Shown here piece after piece: positions 55,428 to 64,000 of a stretch of DNA of 64,000 nucleotides; position 1 is the stretch's first letter, and each line of letters opens with the position of its first letter. Both the position numbers and the translations under genes were made by a program. Under the pieces are notes generated by a model. The model did not search any database. It saw only the letters and a list, made by a program, of their open reading frames with translations, and was not told the DNA's origin. The stretch lies in assembly GCF_026262505.1 (NCBI RefSeq), contig NC_067206.1, forward strand, positions 13,264,205 through 13,328,204. The letters run 5' to 3'. This DNA is from Trichomonas vaginalis G3 (taxonomy: Eukaryota > Parabasalia > Trichomonadida > Trichomonadidae).

Positions 55428-56513
55428 TTAGAAGAATTTTCTTATTCTTTCTGGCATGTTTTTATCTTTCCAGTACTCCCGCTCTAATGGTCCCAGATGA
55501 GTTGGTTTAGATTCTCTCAAGTTCTTAGATGGTATAACATCTTCAACGCCTCCTTCATATCTTACTTTATAAGTGTCATCGTTTATGTTGTAGTCAAGTA
55601 TTTCAATAACCACTCCTCGCTTTGCTTCGTCAATGGTTTCAGCAAGTTCGCCATTACTACTTTCAACTAATTTATGACGAGGGTAAAATGCTATGGAGTC
55701 GTCAGCAGCTTTTATAAGATATCCATTACCTTGCGTAGAGTCTACGATATAATAATTTCGACTTAACCTTAAACGTTTCTTTGTCAACGGTTTGTCGTCA
55801 AGAACTACACGAACTTTTGTTCCAGGAATGAGAGTAAATTGTGTTGAATTTCTGATATTTTGTGTTTGACTTCGTTTCTTTTGTATATACTTTTCTTCTT
55901 GTTGTTGTGTCATTGAATTTGGTGTATGTCCTGTTGTAGAATGTGTTGAGGAATTGTAAACTTCGATGAAATGTTTCATTGTTTCTTCGGTAAAGTCTCG
56001 CTCTTGATTTAAATCTCTGAGAGTCCTTATGAAGCGGTTAATGATACCGAGTATGTTATGGTTATGGTCTTCAGTAGTGTAGTGAGTTATGTTATGCTTA
56101 ATGAGAAATTCTGTGATTTCGTTGCTGAGGTATGCACCGTCTTGGTCTGATGTTAAAATACTTGGGCTATGTTCTGCTACAAACTTTTGTAAAACTCTTA
56201 ACACTTCATGAGTTCCTTTATTTCTCATTATATACACAAAAGCTTTGCGAGTGTTAACATTTATGAAGATGAGGAATGGTTTATGTCTTCCTTTTCTGCT
56301 TTGAATGAGAGTGTCAAATTGGTATGCGTCAGGAGTGTTGGAGTAAATTGGTAAAAAGTAGTCGTAAGGATTTATTTTTGTTTGATGTACAACATTTTTG
56401 TCAAAGAACCTTTTCACTTCAGCTCTGTTAGTAAATCCCGAACTCTTTGCAGCTTCATTGAACTTCTTAAATGACCTCCATGGATGTTGTTCGAATACTT
56501 CTTTCAAGCTCAT
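55428..56513 (-). CDS. Polinton DDE integrase with chromodomain-like end
   Basis: 361 residues. The retroviral-type integrase core spans about residues 60-200 (YQFDTLIQ, FLIFINVNTRKAFVYIM, LTSDQDGAYLSNEITEFL, NILGIINRFIRTLRDLN). A linker and SH3-like region (FTLIPGTKVRVVLDDKP) follow, then a chromodomain/Tudor-like end (GVVIEILDYNINDDTYKVRY). Such ends are known to guide integrases to chromatin. The frame looks uninterrupted. It neighbours the fibre gene, as the copy C integrase does. Confidence 0.87.
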   Translation of the reverse strand: MSLKEVFEQHPWRSFKKFNEAAKSSGFTNRAEVKRFFDKNVVHQTKINPYDYFLPIYSNTPDAYQFDTLIQSRKGRHKPFLIFINVNTRKAFVYIMRNKGTHEVLRVLQKFVAEHSPSILTSDQDGAYLSNEITEFLIKHNITHYTTEDHNHNILGIINRFIRTLRDLNQERDFTEETMKHFIEVYNSSTHSTTGHTPNSMTQQQEEKYIQKKRSQTQNIRNSTQFTLIPGTKVRVVLDDKPLTKKRLRLSRNYYIVDSTQGNGYLIKAADDSIAFYPRHKLVESSNGELAETIDEAKRGVVIEILDYNINDDTYKVRYEGGVEDVIPSKNLRESKPTHLGPLEREYWKDKNMPERIRKFF

Positions 56514-56553
56514 TTATGTAAAGTTAAAGATTTTATTCTAGGCTCAAGCGCGT

Positions 56554-59500
56554 TCATTGAACTCTATTCCATGCAAATACAGTCATAAATGGTGGCATAT
56601 AATCTGCACCCGAGCCTGTTGGATTTGTTGTGAAAGTATGGACATGATTTCCTCCTGGTTCAGTTGGTCGAAAAGTCTTTTTTGCTGCATTGTTATAAGA
56701 TGGAGATAAAACGTCATTGCCAGCTTCATACTCTGAGTTGTATAATGGGTGGTCTCTTAATGAGTGGCTATGGTCGCCAGAAAAGTTTGTCGTTCCTGTA
56801 TGAGTGTGCGGTGGAAGGTTTGCTTCAGTAATTTTCTTCGAACCTCCTGTTTGCTTTGAATATCTAGCACAGTATAAGAATTTATCTACAATCTGTTCCC
56901 ACGTACCGAAACCCAGAACTGTTGCTGGATTTGTTGAGTTCATTGACGTATAAATAGAACCTATAGGATATAATGTTTGAAGTATTTCTGTCTTTAATGT
57001 TTGAAGCTCTGTTTTGTCAGCTTTCTTATCTAACATTGCTGGTAGTTCATATGCTTCAAAGTTTCTGGCATGATCTTCGGTATTCCTGCAACTCTTATCT
57101 AAATTGTTAAGAGTATCTTTTACGCTTGTACTTGGATTTTCTAATGGTGCACTTGAACCAAGGTCAAAGTTCAATATTATGTCGTCTGCTCTAACAGTAG
57201 TGAAGGATTTATGTGTATGGTTCTTGTCAGCTTTCTTATCATATAAATCTTGAGCAGTGAATTTAACATTATTTTCATCCTCCATGACATAAACATTTCT
57301 ACATCTAATGTATTTCATCGTCGTTATGTTTTCCTCCGATGTTAAACCTTGTGGAAAGTTAGGAGGTTTCCAATATAATGCATCCCCACCAGTTCCTTCA
57401 ACCGTTCCTTCAATACTTCTATACCAACAGTTGTGAAGAAATCATGTGTATGGTTCTTATCTGCTTTCTTATCTAACATTGCTGGTAGTTCATGTGTTTC
57501 AAAGTTTCTGACATGACCTTCAATGTTCATACATTTACTATTTAAGGAGTTTAGTGTATCTTTTACGCTTGTACTTGGATTCTCTAAAGGTGCACTTGAA
57601 CCAAGGTCAAAGTTCAATATTATGTCGTCTGCTCTAACAGTAGTGAAGGATTTATGTGTATGGTTCTTGTCAGCTTTACTGTCTAAAGAAGTTTGAAGTT
57701 CATTTATATCGGAGATGTTGTGTTTATGAGATTTCAAAACTTTGTTCGTTGCGTCAAGTTCATCTTTGTCAGCTTTACTTTTAATAGCATCTTCAAACGT
57801 TATTTTTGACTTAACTCTCAAAGTAAATCTTGGTTCAACTAATACACCATTAACATTGAAAGTAGAGGCATAAATTTCACCGGTATAACCAAATGCTTCT
57901 GGTGCTTTAGCTACATCATACTGTACAGTACAGCTTATGTCATAACCTTTAGCACGAATGTATTTATATCTTCTTTCATTAACATTTTTTGTCTTCGCTT
58001 CATCACTTCGTGTTAAATATCCATGGTAGTCCGTTATAATCTGTTCGTCTGAAGTTATATAATGAACGTGGTTTTGTTTGCTTTTTCGGCTAATTTCTCA
58101 TTAACATCATTCACTTCTAATTCAACTCTTCCGCCAGAACTCTTATTATCATTAATCTTTTTCATTAATTCGGTAATTACGTCATAAAGACTATATTCTG
58201 TTTTCGGTTTTGTAAATAATGAGTCAAAATTTCTTTTCATCATTACATCGCTGACATTAATGATATCACCAATTCCTTTTTCATTTATTCTCTTCATTAA
58301 TTCTGCAATAATGACGAATATATAATCTGTTAATTTATTCTCTTCATCGAGGGTTATAGAATGTTTTGAAATTGAATCATTAACTCCTCTAAATAAATCA
58401 ATAACTTCAGGATACACGTTTTTAATGTCTTGAATAACCCGACCAGTATCCTGTTGTTCATGTTCTTCGTTCCCGTCGTTACGTGGTTTTATATCTCTAA
58501 CCATCATCAACGCAGCCATAACCGGAGGGTTTGTTGCTACCTGTTCGAAAATCCGTCCGTTATGTATGGTATATCTAAATAATTTCTTTGTGTTTGTTAA
58601 AACATTTGAAACAAGTCTTTTAAAACCATCTACAAAATTTCCTGTTTCACCTAATGTTCTTGCAGCATTTACAAGCTCACCCATTCCCGCTTTTGACCCC
58701 AAAAACGTCCATATTGCATTTATTTCACTCTGTATAGTTGTCCATTCAGCGAAACTAACACCCGCATTCGCTAAGCTGAAAATGAAATTCAGTGGATCGA
58801 ACTTAATTCCACCTTCTTTTTCAATTTCAACGAACTCACTAACATGAGATTTTAAATATTCTTTCGTTAAAATTGTTTTCCCCGATGTTATGTCATTAAC
58901 GAAACTATCACCGTCAAAAGTTAACGAATTCAATTTCGTCGTTGATGCTTTTATTTCATACACCGCTTTATCGATAGTTTTTGGCTCACCTTCTTTAGAA
59001 GCATATGAAACATTAATGAATGAATTATATGTATTCGTGAATGAGTTAAAATCAATGATTTTCATTAATGACGCCTTTAATGATTCATTAACTGTTGAAT
59101 CCCTTAAAGTAATTAATGAACTGTCATGGGCTTCGCCCTGGTCGCTTTGCGACTTTATGAAAGGTACACTGCAAACCGTCGAGTTTGGATCAAATGCTGT
59201 AGTTGGTGCAGGAATATTAATGATATAAGTCATTAAATCATTAAGTGACGTAAATAATGTTGTCGTTTTTGATTTAATTTCTTTAGCATCTGTTATATAT
59301 GGTAATTTTATTTCTGTAGTTTCTGAATTAAAGATATTCGCTAAAATGTTTTGTAAACTGTTTTGAACAGCAGTATAAACCGTTGAATCCGGAACTCTTA
59401 CGATTTCACCGTCCTTAATAAAAGGCATTGCACATGGTGTAGTGCTTGGGTCAAATCTTTCGGGATTATAATTCAACATATATTCTAATGCTTCATATAC

Positions 59501-59731
59501 AGACTTATATACTGTTGTGTCGTTCTTCATGACAACTTCACCATTTACAATGAATGGCATTGTACATGGAGTTAAAATAGGGTCAAACTTTTCATAGTCC
59601 TTCCATGTTATGTATTTCTCGGTATTTCCATCACTGATAACAATATATTTGTCAGTAAGTGTGAGAGAGTATTGACCAAAATATAAACGTTTAGCTCTGT
59701 CAGCTTCATACGCATATGCAGCTAAACTCAT
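56554..59731 (-). pseudogene. phage tail-fibre-like gene with collar C-terminus
   Basis: A long fibre-type gene region. At its start are three to four repeats of FDPxxTPCxMPFIxxGE then DSTVYxxV, about 45-90 residues apart. The middle is helical. Later come KADKNHTH repeats typical of trimeric phage fibres, and the C-terminus resembles phage tail-collar proteins (GSIYTSMNSTNPATVLGFGT, NLPPHTHTGTTNFSGDHSHS, YMPPFMTVFAWNRVQ). A double-hairpin element (59128-59153) is inserted in frame. Host-cell attachment would be the natural role of such a protein on a virion. Fossil with about two or three breaks. Confidence 0.78.
59128..59153. repeat. GC-rich double-hairpin element (in frame, fibre)
   Basis: Read on the minus strand: GTCGC-aaa-GCGAC, two bases, GGGC-gaa-GCCC, then atg. 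It falls inside one of the FDP-type repeats and encodes SQSDQGEAH where the other repeats have no insert. Confidence 0.8.
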
Positions 59732-59748
59732 ATTTTAATGAGAATAAA

Positions 59749-60525
59749 ATGTTGTTCTATTTGCAAAGTACAGACCCAAACGAATACGGGACAGTAAAGC
59801 TACAAACAAACTTAGGTCTTCAGAATGAAGCGCTTGCTTTCAGAGTTGTTGACTTCAATACTATCGCTTCATTCGTTATAACAGATGAAACAGATTTCAT
59901 GGAGTTTGAAATAGATGGAAAGAAGCATGAAATAAGATTTCACAATAATGTAGAATATAAGATGGAAACATTAGCTGGAGTGTTAAATGCGCTCATAAAT
60001 ACTACAATAAACAAGGATAACGAAGAAAACTTAATGAATGTTAAACTTATTGCAGGAGTTTTGAAGTTCAGTTATGCGAAGGAGTTTAAGATAACACGAA
60101 TGAGTCATAGAGTTCAATTGCTTCTGGGAGCATACCATATGACATTTCCTTTGAAAAGTATTGACAAAACGATTGAGATGAAATCTGTTCCATACGTATG
60201 TTATGGCAATTGTTTATACATTGAGTCAAAAATAGCTAATGTCACAGGTATTTCAGGAGTTAATAGTAAAGGTTCAGTAGAATATAAGTCTTTCTGTTAT
60301 GCAGTCAATTCAATGTTCATTCCAAACGTTCCTGTCATAGCAACTCATTTAGGTAAATGGGTTCGCATTAGTCCTCATAATTTGAAAGACATGCAATTCA
60401 GACTAGTTGACTTTCAAGGAGAGCCTGTAGAACTGAAGGCACCAGTGCGAATGACTGTTGAAGTTGACTTTTTAGAAAATATTAAATGCAACAGCTTACA
60501 AGAGAACTCAGAGCTAAAAATATAA
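59749..60525 (+). CDS. 258-residue candidate virion protein
   Basis: A beta-rich protein with the C-terminal pattern MQFRLVDFQGEPVELKAPVR followed by a hydrophobic strand, shared with the copy C protein at 24681-25430 (NLTLVDANFVPVKLLCPMYL) and typical of minor virion proteins of Polintons. The ATG at 59749 was chosen because an upstream start would overlap the divergent fibre gene. Its 3' end overlaps the next gene by 40 bases. Confidence 0.65.
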   Translation: MLFYLQSTDPNEYGTVKLQTNLGLQNEALAFRVVDFNTIASFVITDETDFMEFEIDGKKHEIRFHNNVEYKMETLAGVLNALINTTINKDNEENLMNVKLIAGVLKFSYAKEFKITRMSHRVQLLLGAYHMTFPLKSIDKTIEMKSVPYVCYGNCLYIESKIANVTGISGVNSKGSVEYKSFCYAVNSMFIPNVPVIATHLGKWVRISPHNLKDMQFRLVDFQGEPVELKAPVRMTVEVDFLENIKCNSLQENSELKI

Positions 60526-60755
60526 AGTATGAATGTTATGTATTAGGTCATGAACTTTGGTTGTTGCTGTTTGATGAAACAAATGAGTTAGTTATGTCAG
60601 TCAAGAGAACAGAAAAAGGCGTCAAAGGCGCCGAGCGCAAAGCGCTATATTGTGTTAGTGAAAACTGCACCAAGTCAATAAGATTAGGTTTGCATTATGA
60701 AGATGAGTTCGATACTGTTGAAGAAGTTTTGGATAGATACTATAAGTTGCTTTAA
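60486..60755 (+). CDS. 89-residue small protein, full copy
   Basis: The complete version of the gene cut by the window start (1-180). It contains the double-hairpin element at 60618-60646 read as KGVKGAERKAL. The start overlaps the end of the 258-residue gene, and the stop codon overlaps that of the convergent 204-residue gene by two bases, a tighter junction than in copy A. Function unknown. Confidence 0.7.
   Translation: MQQLTRELRAKNIKYECYVLGHELWLLLFDETNELVMSVKRTEKGVKGAERKALYCVSENCTKSIRLGLHYEDEFDTVEEVLDRYYKLL
60618..60646. repeat. GC-rich double-hairpin element (in frame)
   Basis: The same as 40-68, in the full copy of the gene. Confidence 0.75.
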
Positions 60756-61366
60756 TTTACTAAAACATATTTCAAACAAAGCTTATAGTAAGTAGATAGT
60801 TTTGTATATTCGTTCGAATATTTATACTTAAACTCAACTCCTGTAGTTCCTGGTGTTTCAATGATGCGGATGTTACCTATTTTCATGAATGGTGACGTTT
60901 GACCACAGCATTCGATTTCAGGGTCGAGATAGTCAATGACACATTGCTTTCCTGTTATTCGTGATATAACATTTTCAAGGTCCTCCTTTGTTAGAATTAT
61001 TTGGTTCTTACTTATAAGATTTATCAAAAGCTTCTTATCGTCTTTGAGTAAAATTGTTTGGTATAACTGAAGAAGGTAATGGTCTACGTTATCTGAAGGA
61101 TTTGTTTGAACATTTATGTAAGGGTTGTCGTTGGCTTCTCTTGAAAGAATTTGGTCCAGTGGTGGATACTCTAACTTAACATCTGATGTAGCGTTAGCGT
61201 TTGAAGCTGTGTTTAAATTCACGGATTTCAGTTCTGGTTCTTTTTCTTTCAAACACTCTGAACTATAGTTCTTTATGACAATATTGTTTGTCGTTCGTGA
61301 GTCAACATTTGATGTTGGTTCAATTGGAACATTAACAGCACCAGCTAAGATGGATTTGCTTCTCAT
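60752..61366 (-). CDS. 204-residue CCG-motif protein, copy D
   Basis: Nearly identical to 240-854, with the LDPEIECCGQ core. Differences are scattered single substitutions. It has the same divergent promoter region of 25 bases with the 133-residue gene. Confidence 0.75.
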   Translation of the reverse strand: MRSKSILAGAVNVPIEPTSNVDSRTTNNIVIKNYSSECLKEKEPELKSVNLNTASNANATSDVKLEYPPLDQILSREANDNPYINVQTNPSDNVDHYLLQLYQTILLKDDKKLLINLISKNQIILTKEDLENVISRITGKQCVIDYLDPEIECCGQTSPFMKIGNIRIIETPGTTGVEFKYKYSNEYTKLSTYYKLCLKYVLVN

Positions 61367-61391
61367 TTCATATAGAATAAAAACCTTTTAT

Positions 61392-61793
61392 ATGTATGAA
61401 ATGAACAATATACTCGACAAGGGTTTGAATGTAAAGCTAACGAATGAAAATATTGTTGAATTCACTGAGACAGGAGCTGTGTATAAAGATGTAGAACTAC
61501 TGAACAAAAGAGCAAAGGGAAGAAGCAGGAATATGAACAAAGGGTGGAAGCCTATAAAAATTTATGTCAATGATGGCTCAGGAGGTTCAAACATAAAGTA
61601 TGCAGAAAGTTATAGAGTTTATGCTCTCAAAGGTGAAAAGCCTTCATTTAAGAACAGCTATTCTAACGCATATCCTCAAAAGTTAACGGATGGGGAAGTG
61701 GATGATATGAATGACAGCAAAAATATTAACAGAAATGGCGACAGAGATGCATGGAATTTGTTTACCATCAGTCAATTGAAGGTTAAACTTTAA
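61392..61793 (+). CDS. 133-residue protein, copy D
   Basis: Nearly identical to 880-1281, in the same divergent and convergent arrangement with its neighbours. Function unknown. Confidence 0.7.
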   Translation: MYEMNNILDKGLNVKLTNENIVEFTETGAVYKDVELLNKRAKGRSRNMNKGWKPIKIYVNDGSGGSNIKYAESYRVYALKGEKPSFKNSYSNAYPQKLTDGEVDDMNDSKNINRNGDRDAWNLFTISQLKVKL

Positions 61794-62675
61794 AACAATG
61801 TTGGTCGTTCCCATGGAATATTTTTGACTTTAATGGTATTAGTCATGATATGAATCTCAAGGTATGAACGAGGAGAGATGAGAGACTTATATGCTTCCCA
61901 AATTTCTTCAAAAGGTAATGTTATACCTGACTGTTTCCAAATGAGTTCAATATCATAACGTGAGAAACCTTGAAAGATAACGAAGTCAGTTATGAGACGT
62001 TTTATGTTTAAAGCAAGGAAACGCCATGTTTGCATAAGTATTGCTACAGTTAAGTGGTAATGTCTGACTTTAGTAATGATGTTAGCTAATGGTGAGTCAG
62101 GCTTTGACACTAAACCTTTTCCGGCGAAGTCGTCACAAACTAACAAGTATTTGAAGGATACTTTTTGAAGGGTATTTTGAAAGTTTTGACAGAATGTAGT
62201 TTGTAAGTCGTTTCATATCGTAAACTCCTGAGTACTGACGTAAGTGGTGTTTGTCAATAATTCTTTCCATCTCCTCAGAAGTCTTTTGCATTCCTGACTG
62301 TATAAATTCAACGATGGCATAATATTTCCTCTTACGTCGAATGTAACGTTGAAGAAATTCAATGAGTTCACTGTCTGGAACTTTAACGACAGAGGCTTGA
62401 ACTTTTGACATAAATGTTTTCGCTGTTGAGTCCATAGAGTCTGAAGTTGCTGATATAATGATTTGGTCATAGTAAGAGTCGTTTCCTAAACGCTCTGTTA
62501 TGAGTATATGACGAATTAAATTAAATGTCTTACCTGAACCCATCTTTCCACAATAGAAATACACACCATTTGAACAGAATTCATAATCTTTGCTGAAAGG
62601 AAGAATAAGAGAAGAGTTAAGTTTGTCTGTAGTTTCATTCATGTCTTCATCTACGTCATGTATTAAATGCTTCAT
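61790..62675 (-). pseudogene. packaging ATPase, copy D
   Basis: Nearly identical to 1171-2166, with Walker A GKMGSGKT and Walker B LVCDDF. Fossil with about one break. Its last codons overlap the stop of the 133-residue gene. Confidence 0.85.
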
Positions 62676-62690
62676 TTTATCTCATTAAAA

Positions 62691-63567
62691 ATGCAAGTCA
62701 GAAATATTCAGAACATAGCACCGAGTCTAACTGACAAGAGTATAAAGATATACTATGAACACGTTATGATGAAACCAACCAAAATTCAAGAAAGTCAGTA
62801 TACTTATGAATATCCAAGACACTGGGTAGAGTATGTAGGAGGTGAGAAAGCTATTGAAATCAGACAGGTTCGAAGTATTCCAGCAGGAAGAACAATATTA
62901 TTGAAGAACTTTAATGTTTTGAGGTATAATGATGAAACAAAGAAGCAAGATAGTTTTCCTGTTGCTGTGTATGTGAACCTAGACACAGGAGATGACATGA
63001 AAGTTTTAACACAAAGCTTCAAATGTAGTGAGAGAACACTGACTGTGGAAGGACATCCATTACCTTCAGAAGTTACCATAGTATATAATTTTGAAACAAA
63101 CTCAATAGATTTTAAAGTCATCTCTGCAAAGAAGTCAGGTTTTACATTTAATGAAGCAGATGTATATCGAATGAAAACTTCAAAGCTATTGCATGTTAGA
63201 TAATGACGATTGCTTTAAGAAATATTTAAATACAGTGACTCAACGATGTCAATAGATGACCTTCGTGGAATGTTACCATCGACGTTTACAGTTGAAGGCT
63301 CAGCAGGATTGCTTACAAGATTGTCAATTGGTGGTATTTGGTCTCGTGAGAACATTGTTATATAAATCCAGTATAAGTGAATTTGCTGAAGAATCTATAT
63401 TATGTCTTTCAAACTACATGTATTCGCCACCGAAGCATTATAGTATAACAAACTTTGTCAGTAAGTTTAACATAAGACTTGTCGAACCTTCTTCAATGAA
63501 AGATGTTGTGCTACCCAAAGACGGAAAGGATGGACTCATTATTGAGATGATTTTAATAGCATATTAA
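62691..63567 (+). pseudogene. candidate minor capsid protein (293-residue family), copy D
   Basis: The relative of 2183-3064 with YEYPRHWVEYVGGEKAIEIR and the end LPKDGKDGLIIEMILIAY. Fossil with about three breaks. Confidence 0.7.
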
Positions 63568-63792
63568 ATGAGCTTGTTTTTAAAGGTCATTCATGATGAA
63601 ATAACTGTTGTAGAAGATGTTAGCAATTGTTCAGACATTTTGAAGCGTATAGATGATATAAGAAATAAGTTAGATAGACCGCAAAGCGGTGAGGGCGAAG
63701 CCCGTGAGAACGCTTATGTTTCATTGACTTTCTCCAGTAACGAGAACTTTTATGAGATAATATTGAAGAGAGATGATTTTAATATGGTGTAA
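63568..63792 (+). CDS. 74-residue protein, copy D
   Basis: The relative of 3065-3289. The double-hairpin insert (63678-63703) here encodes RPQSGEGEAR. Outside the insert the two proteins are almost identical, so change is concentrated in the insert. Confidence 0.7.
   Translation: MSLFLKVIHDEITVVEDVSNCSDILKRIDDIRNKLDRPQSGEGEARENAYVSLTFSSNENFYEIILKRDDFNMV
63678..63703. repeat. GC-rich double-hairpin element, covarying copy
   Basis: ACCGC-aaa-GCGGT, two bases, GGGC-gaa-GCCC. Compared with 3175-3200 (GCCGC/GCGGC and GGAC/GTCC), one base pair in each stem has changed on both sides, keeping the pairing. Confidence 0.85.
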
Positions 63793-64000
63793 ATGGTAGC
63801 TTGGGCAGTTTTAGGCGCAATGGGAACAAAAGCATTAGCATTTGGAGCAAAAGCACTTGGAGCTTATGACGCAGTAAATAAAATGAGTGGAGAAGGGTTT
63901 CGAAGACATTAGATGCAAATAAAGGGAAGATTGGAGGCTGGGTTGCAAAGAAGTTAAGATTAAATAAAATAGGGCTCATAAATAAAGCATCCAATTTGGT
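63793..64000 (+). pseudogene. 174-residue Gly/Ala virion-like protein, copy D, cut by window end
   Basis: The start of the relative of 3290-3814 with the same Ala/Gly-rich N-terminus (MGTKALAFGAKALGAYDAV). Fossil with about one break in the part visible. Confidence 0.65.

Larger units (their letters stand above)
41939..64000. mobile_element. Polinton/Maverick copy D, nearly full length
   Basis: This copy starts at a terminal repeat (about 41938-42140) inside the fibre gene of copy C and runs out of the window. By comparison with copy A only the end of the 174-residue gene, the 144-residue gene and the right terminal repeat are missing, so the whole element should be about 23 kb. It is the only copy here with polymerase, primase-helicase, integrase, fibre, capsid and ATPase together, and is therefore the best guide to the family gene order. 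The polymerase, primase-helicase and integrase frames look whole; elsewhere there are about a dozen breaks. Confidence 0.8.

Overview
The window looks like nuclear DNA of a trichomonad, most likely Trichomonas vaginalis. It is AT-rich and intron-poor and is dominated by Polinton/Maverick elements: protein-primed family B DNA polymerase, DDE integrase, A32/FtsK-like packaging ATPase, candidate double-jelly-roll capsid genes and many KilA-N genes. It also holds a Mutator-like (MULE) transposase gene with an initiator-like TCA motif next to its ATG. The species call is from recalled family content and was not checked by a search.

Layout. Copy A (1 to about 4655) is the right part of a Polinton whose left end is outside. 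Its terminal repeat abuts the 5'-cut KilA-N gene of copy B (about 4656-14940), which carries polymerase and capsid genes and has the same terminal repeat at its own right end. From 14941 to about 18240 comes non-Polinton DNA with a small ORF and the MULE transposase. Copy C (about 18240-41938) is a diverged Polinton subfamily with a 1126-residue structural protein, capsid genes, SF3 helicase, ATPase, two KilA-N genes, integrase and fibre. It is interrupted by a hairpin-filled transposon (26903-28871), by a TA-flanked insert (37589-39436) and, in its fibre gene, by copy D. Copy D (about 41939 to beyond 64000) runs from its terminal repeat through capsid, polymerase, primase-helicase, KilA-N, integrase, fibre, ATPase and further structural genes; its far end lies just outside. 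Copies A and B match the right and left halves of D, so A, B and D are one young family and C another. All four are fossils: A nearly clean in this window, B and C about half a dozen breaks each, D about a dozen.

How the genes fit. Polymerase, primase-helicase, a candidate single-strand-binding protein and a free-standing helicase C-terminal domain form a replication set. Capsid candidates, ATPase and small basic or membrane-anchored proteins form a virion set. The fibre resembles bacteriophage tail-collar proteins. KilA-N proteins sit beside spacer modules of iterated words around a palindrome, which could be their operators.

Most notable: (1) a family of 26-33 bp GC-rich double-hairpin elements scattered through genes (in frame) and spacers of these Polintons, with compensatory stem changes and occupied/empty site pairs; (2) a transposon of about 2 kb packed with roughly 15 back-to-back long hairpins in a 250-bp period whose stems change but stay complementary, flanked by an 82-bp direct duplication; (3) about two dozen iteron-palindrome spacer modules.
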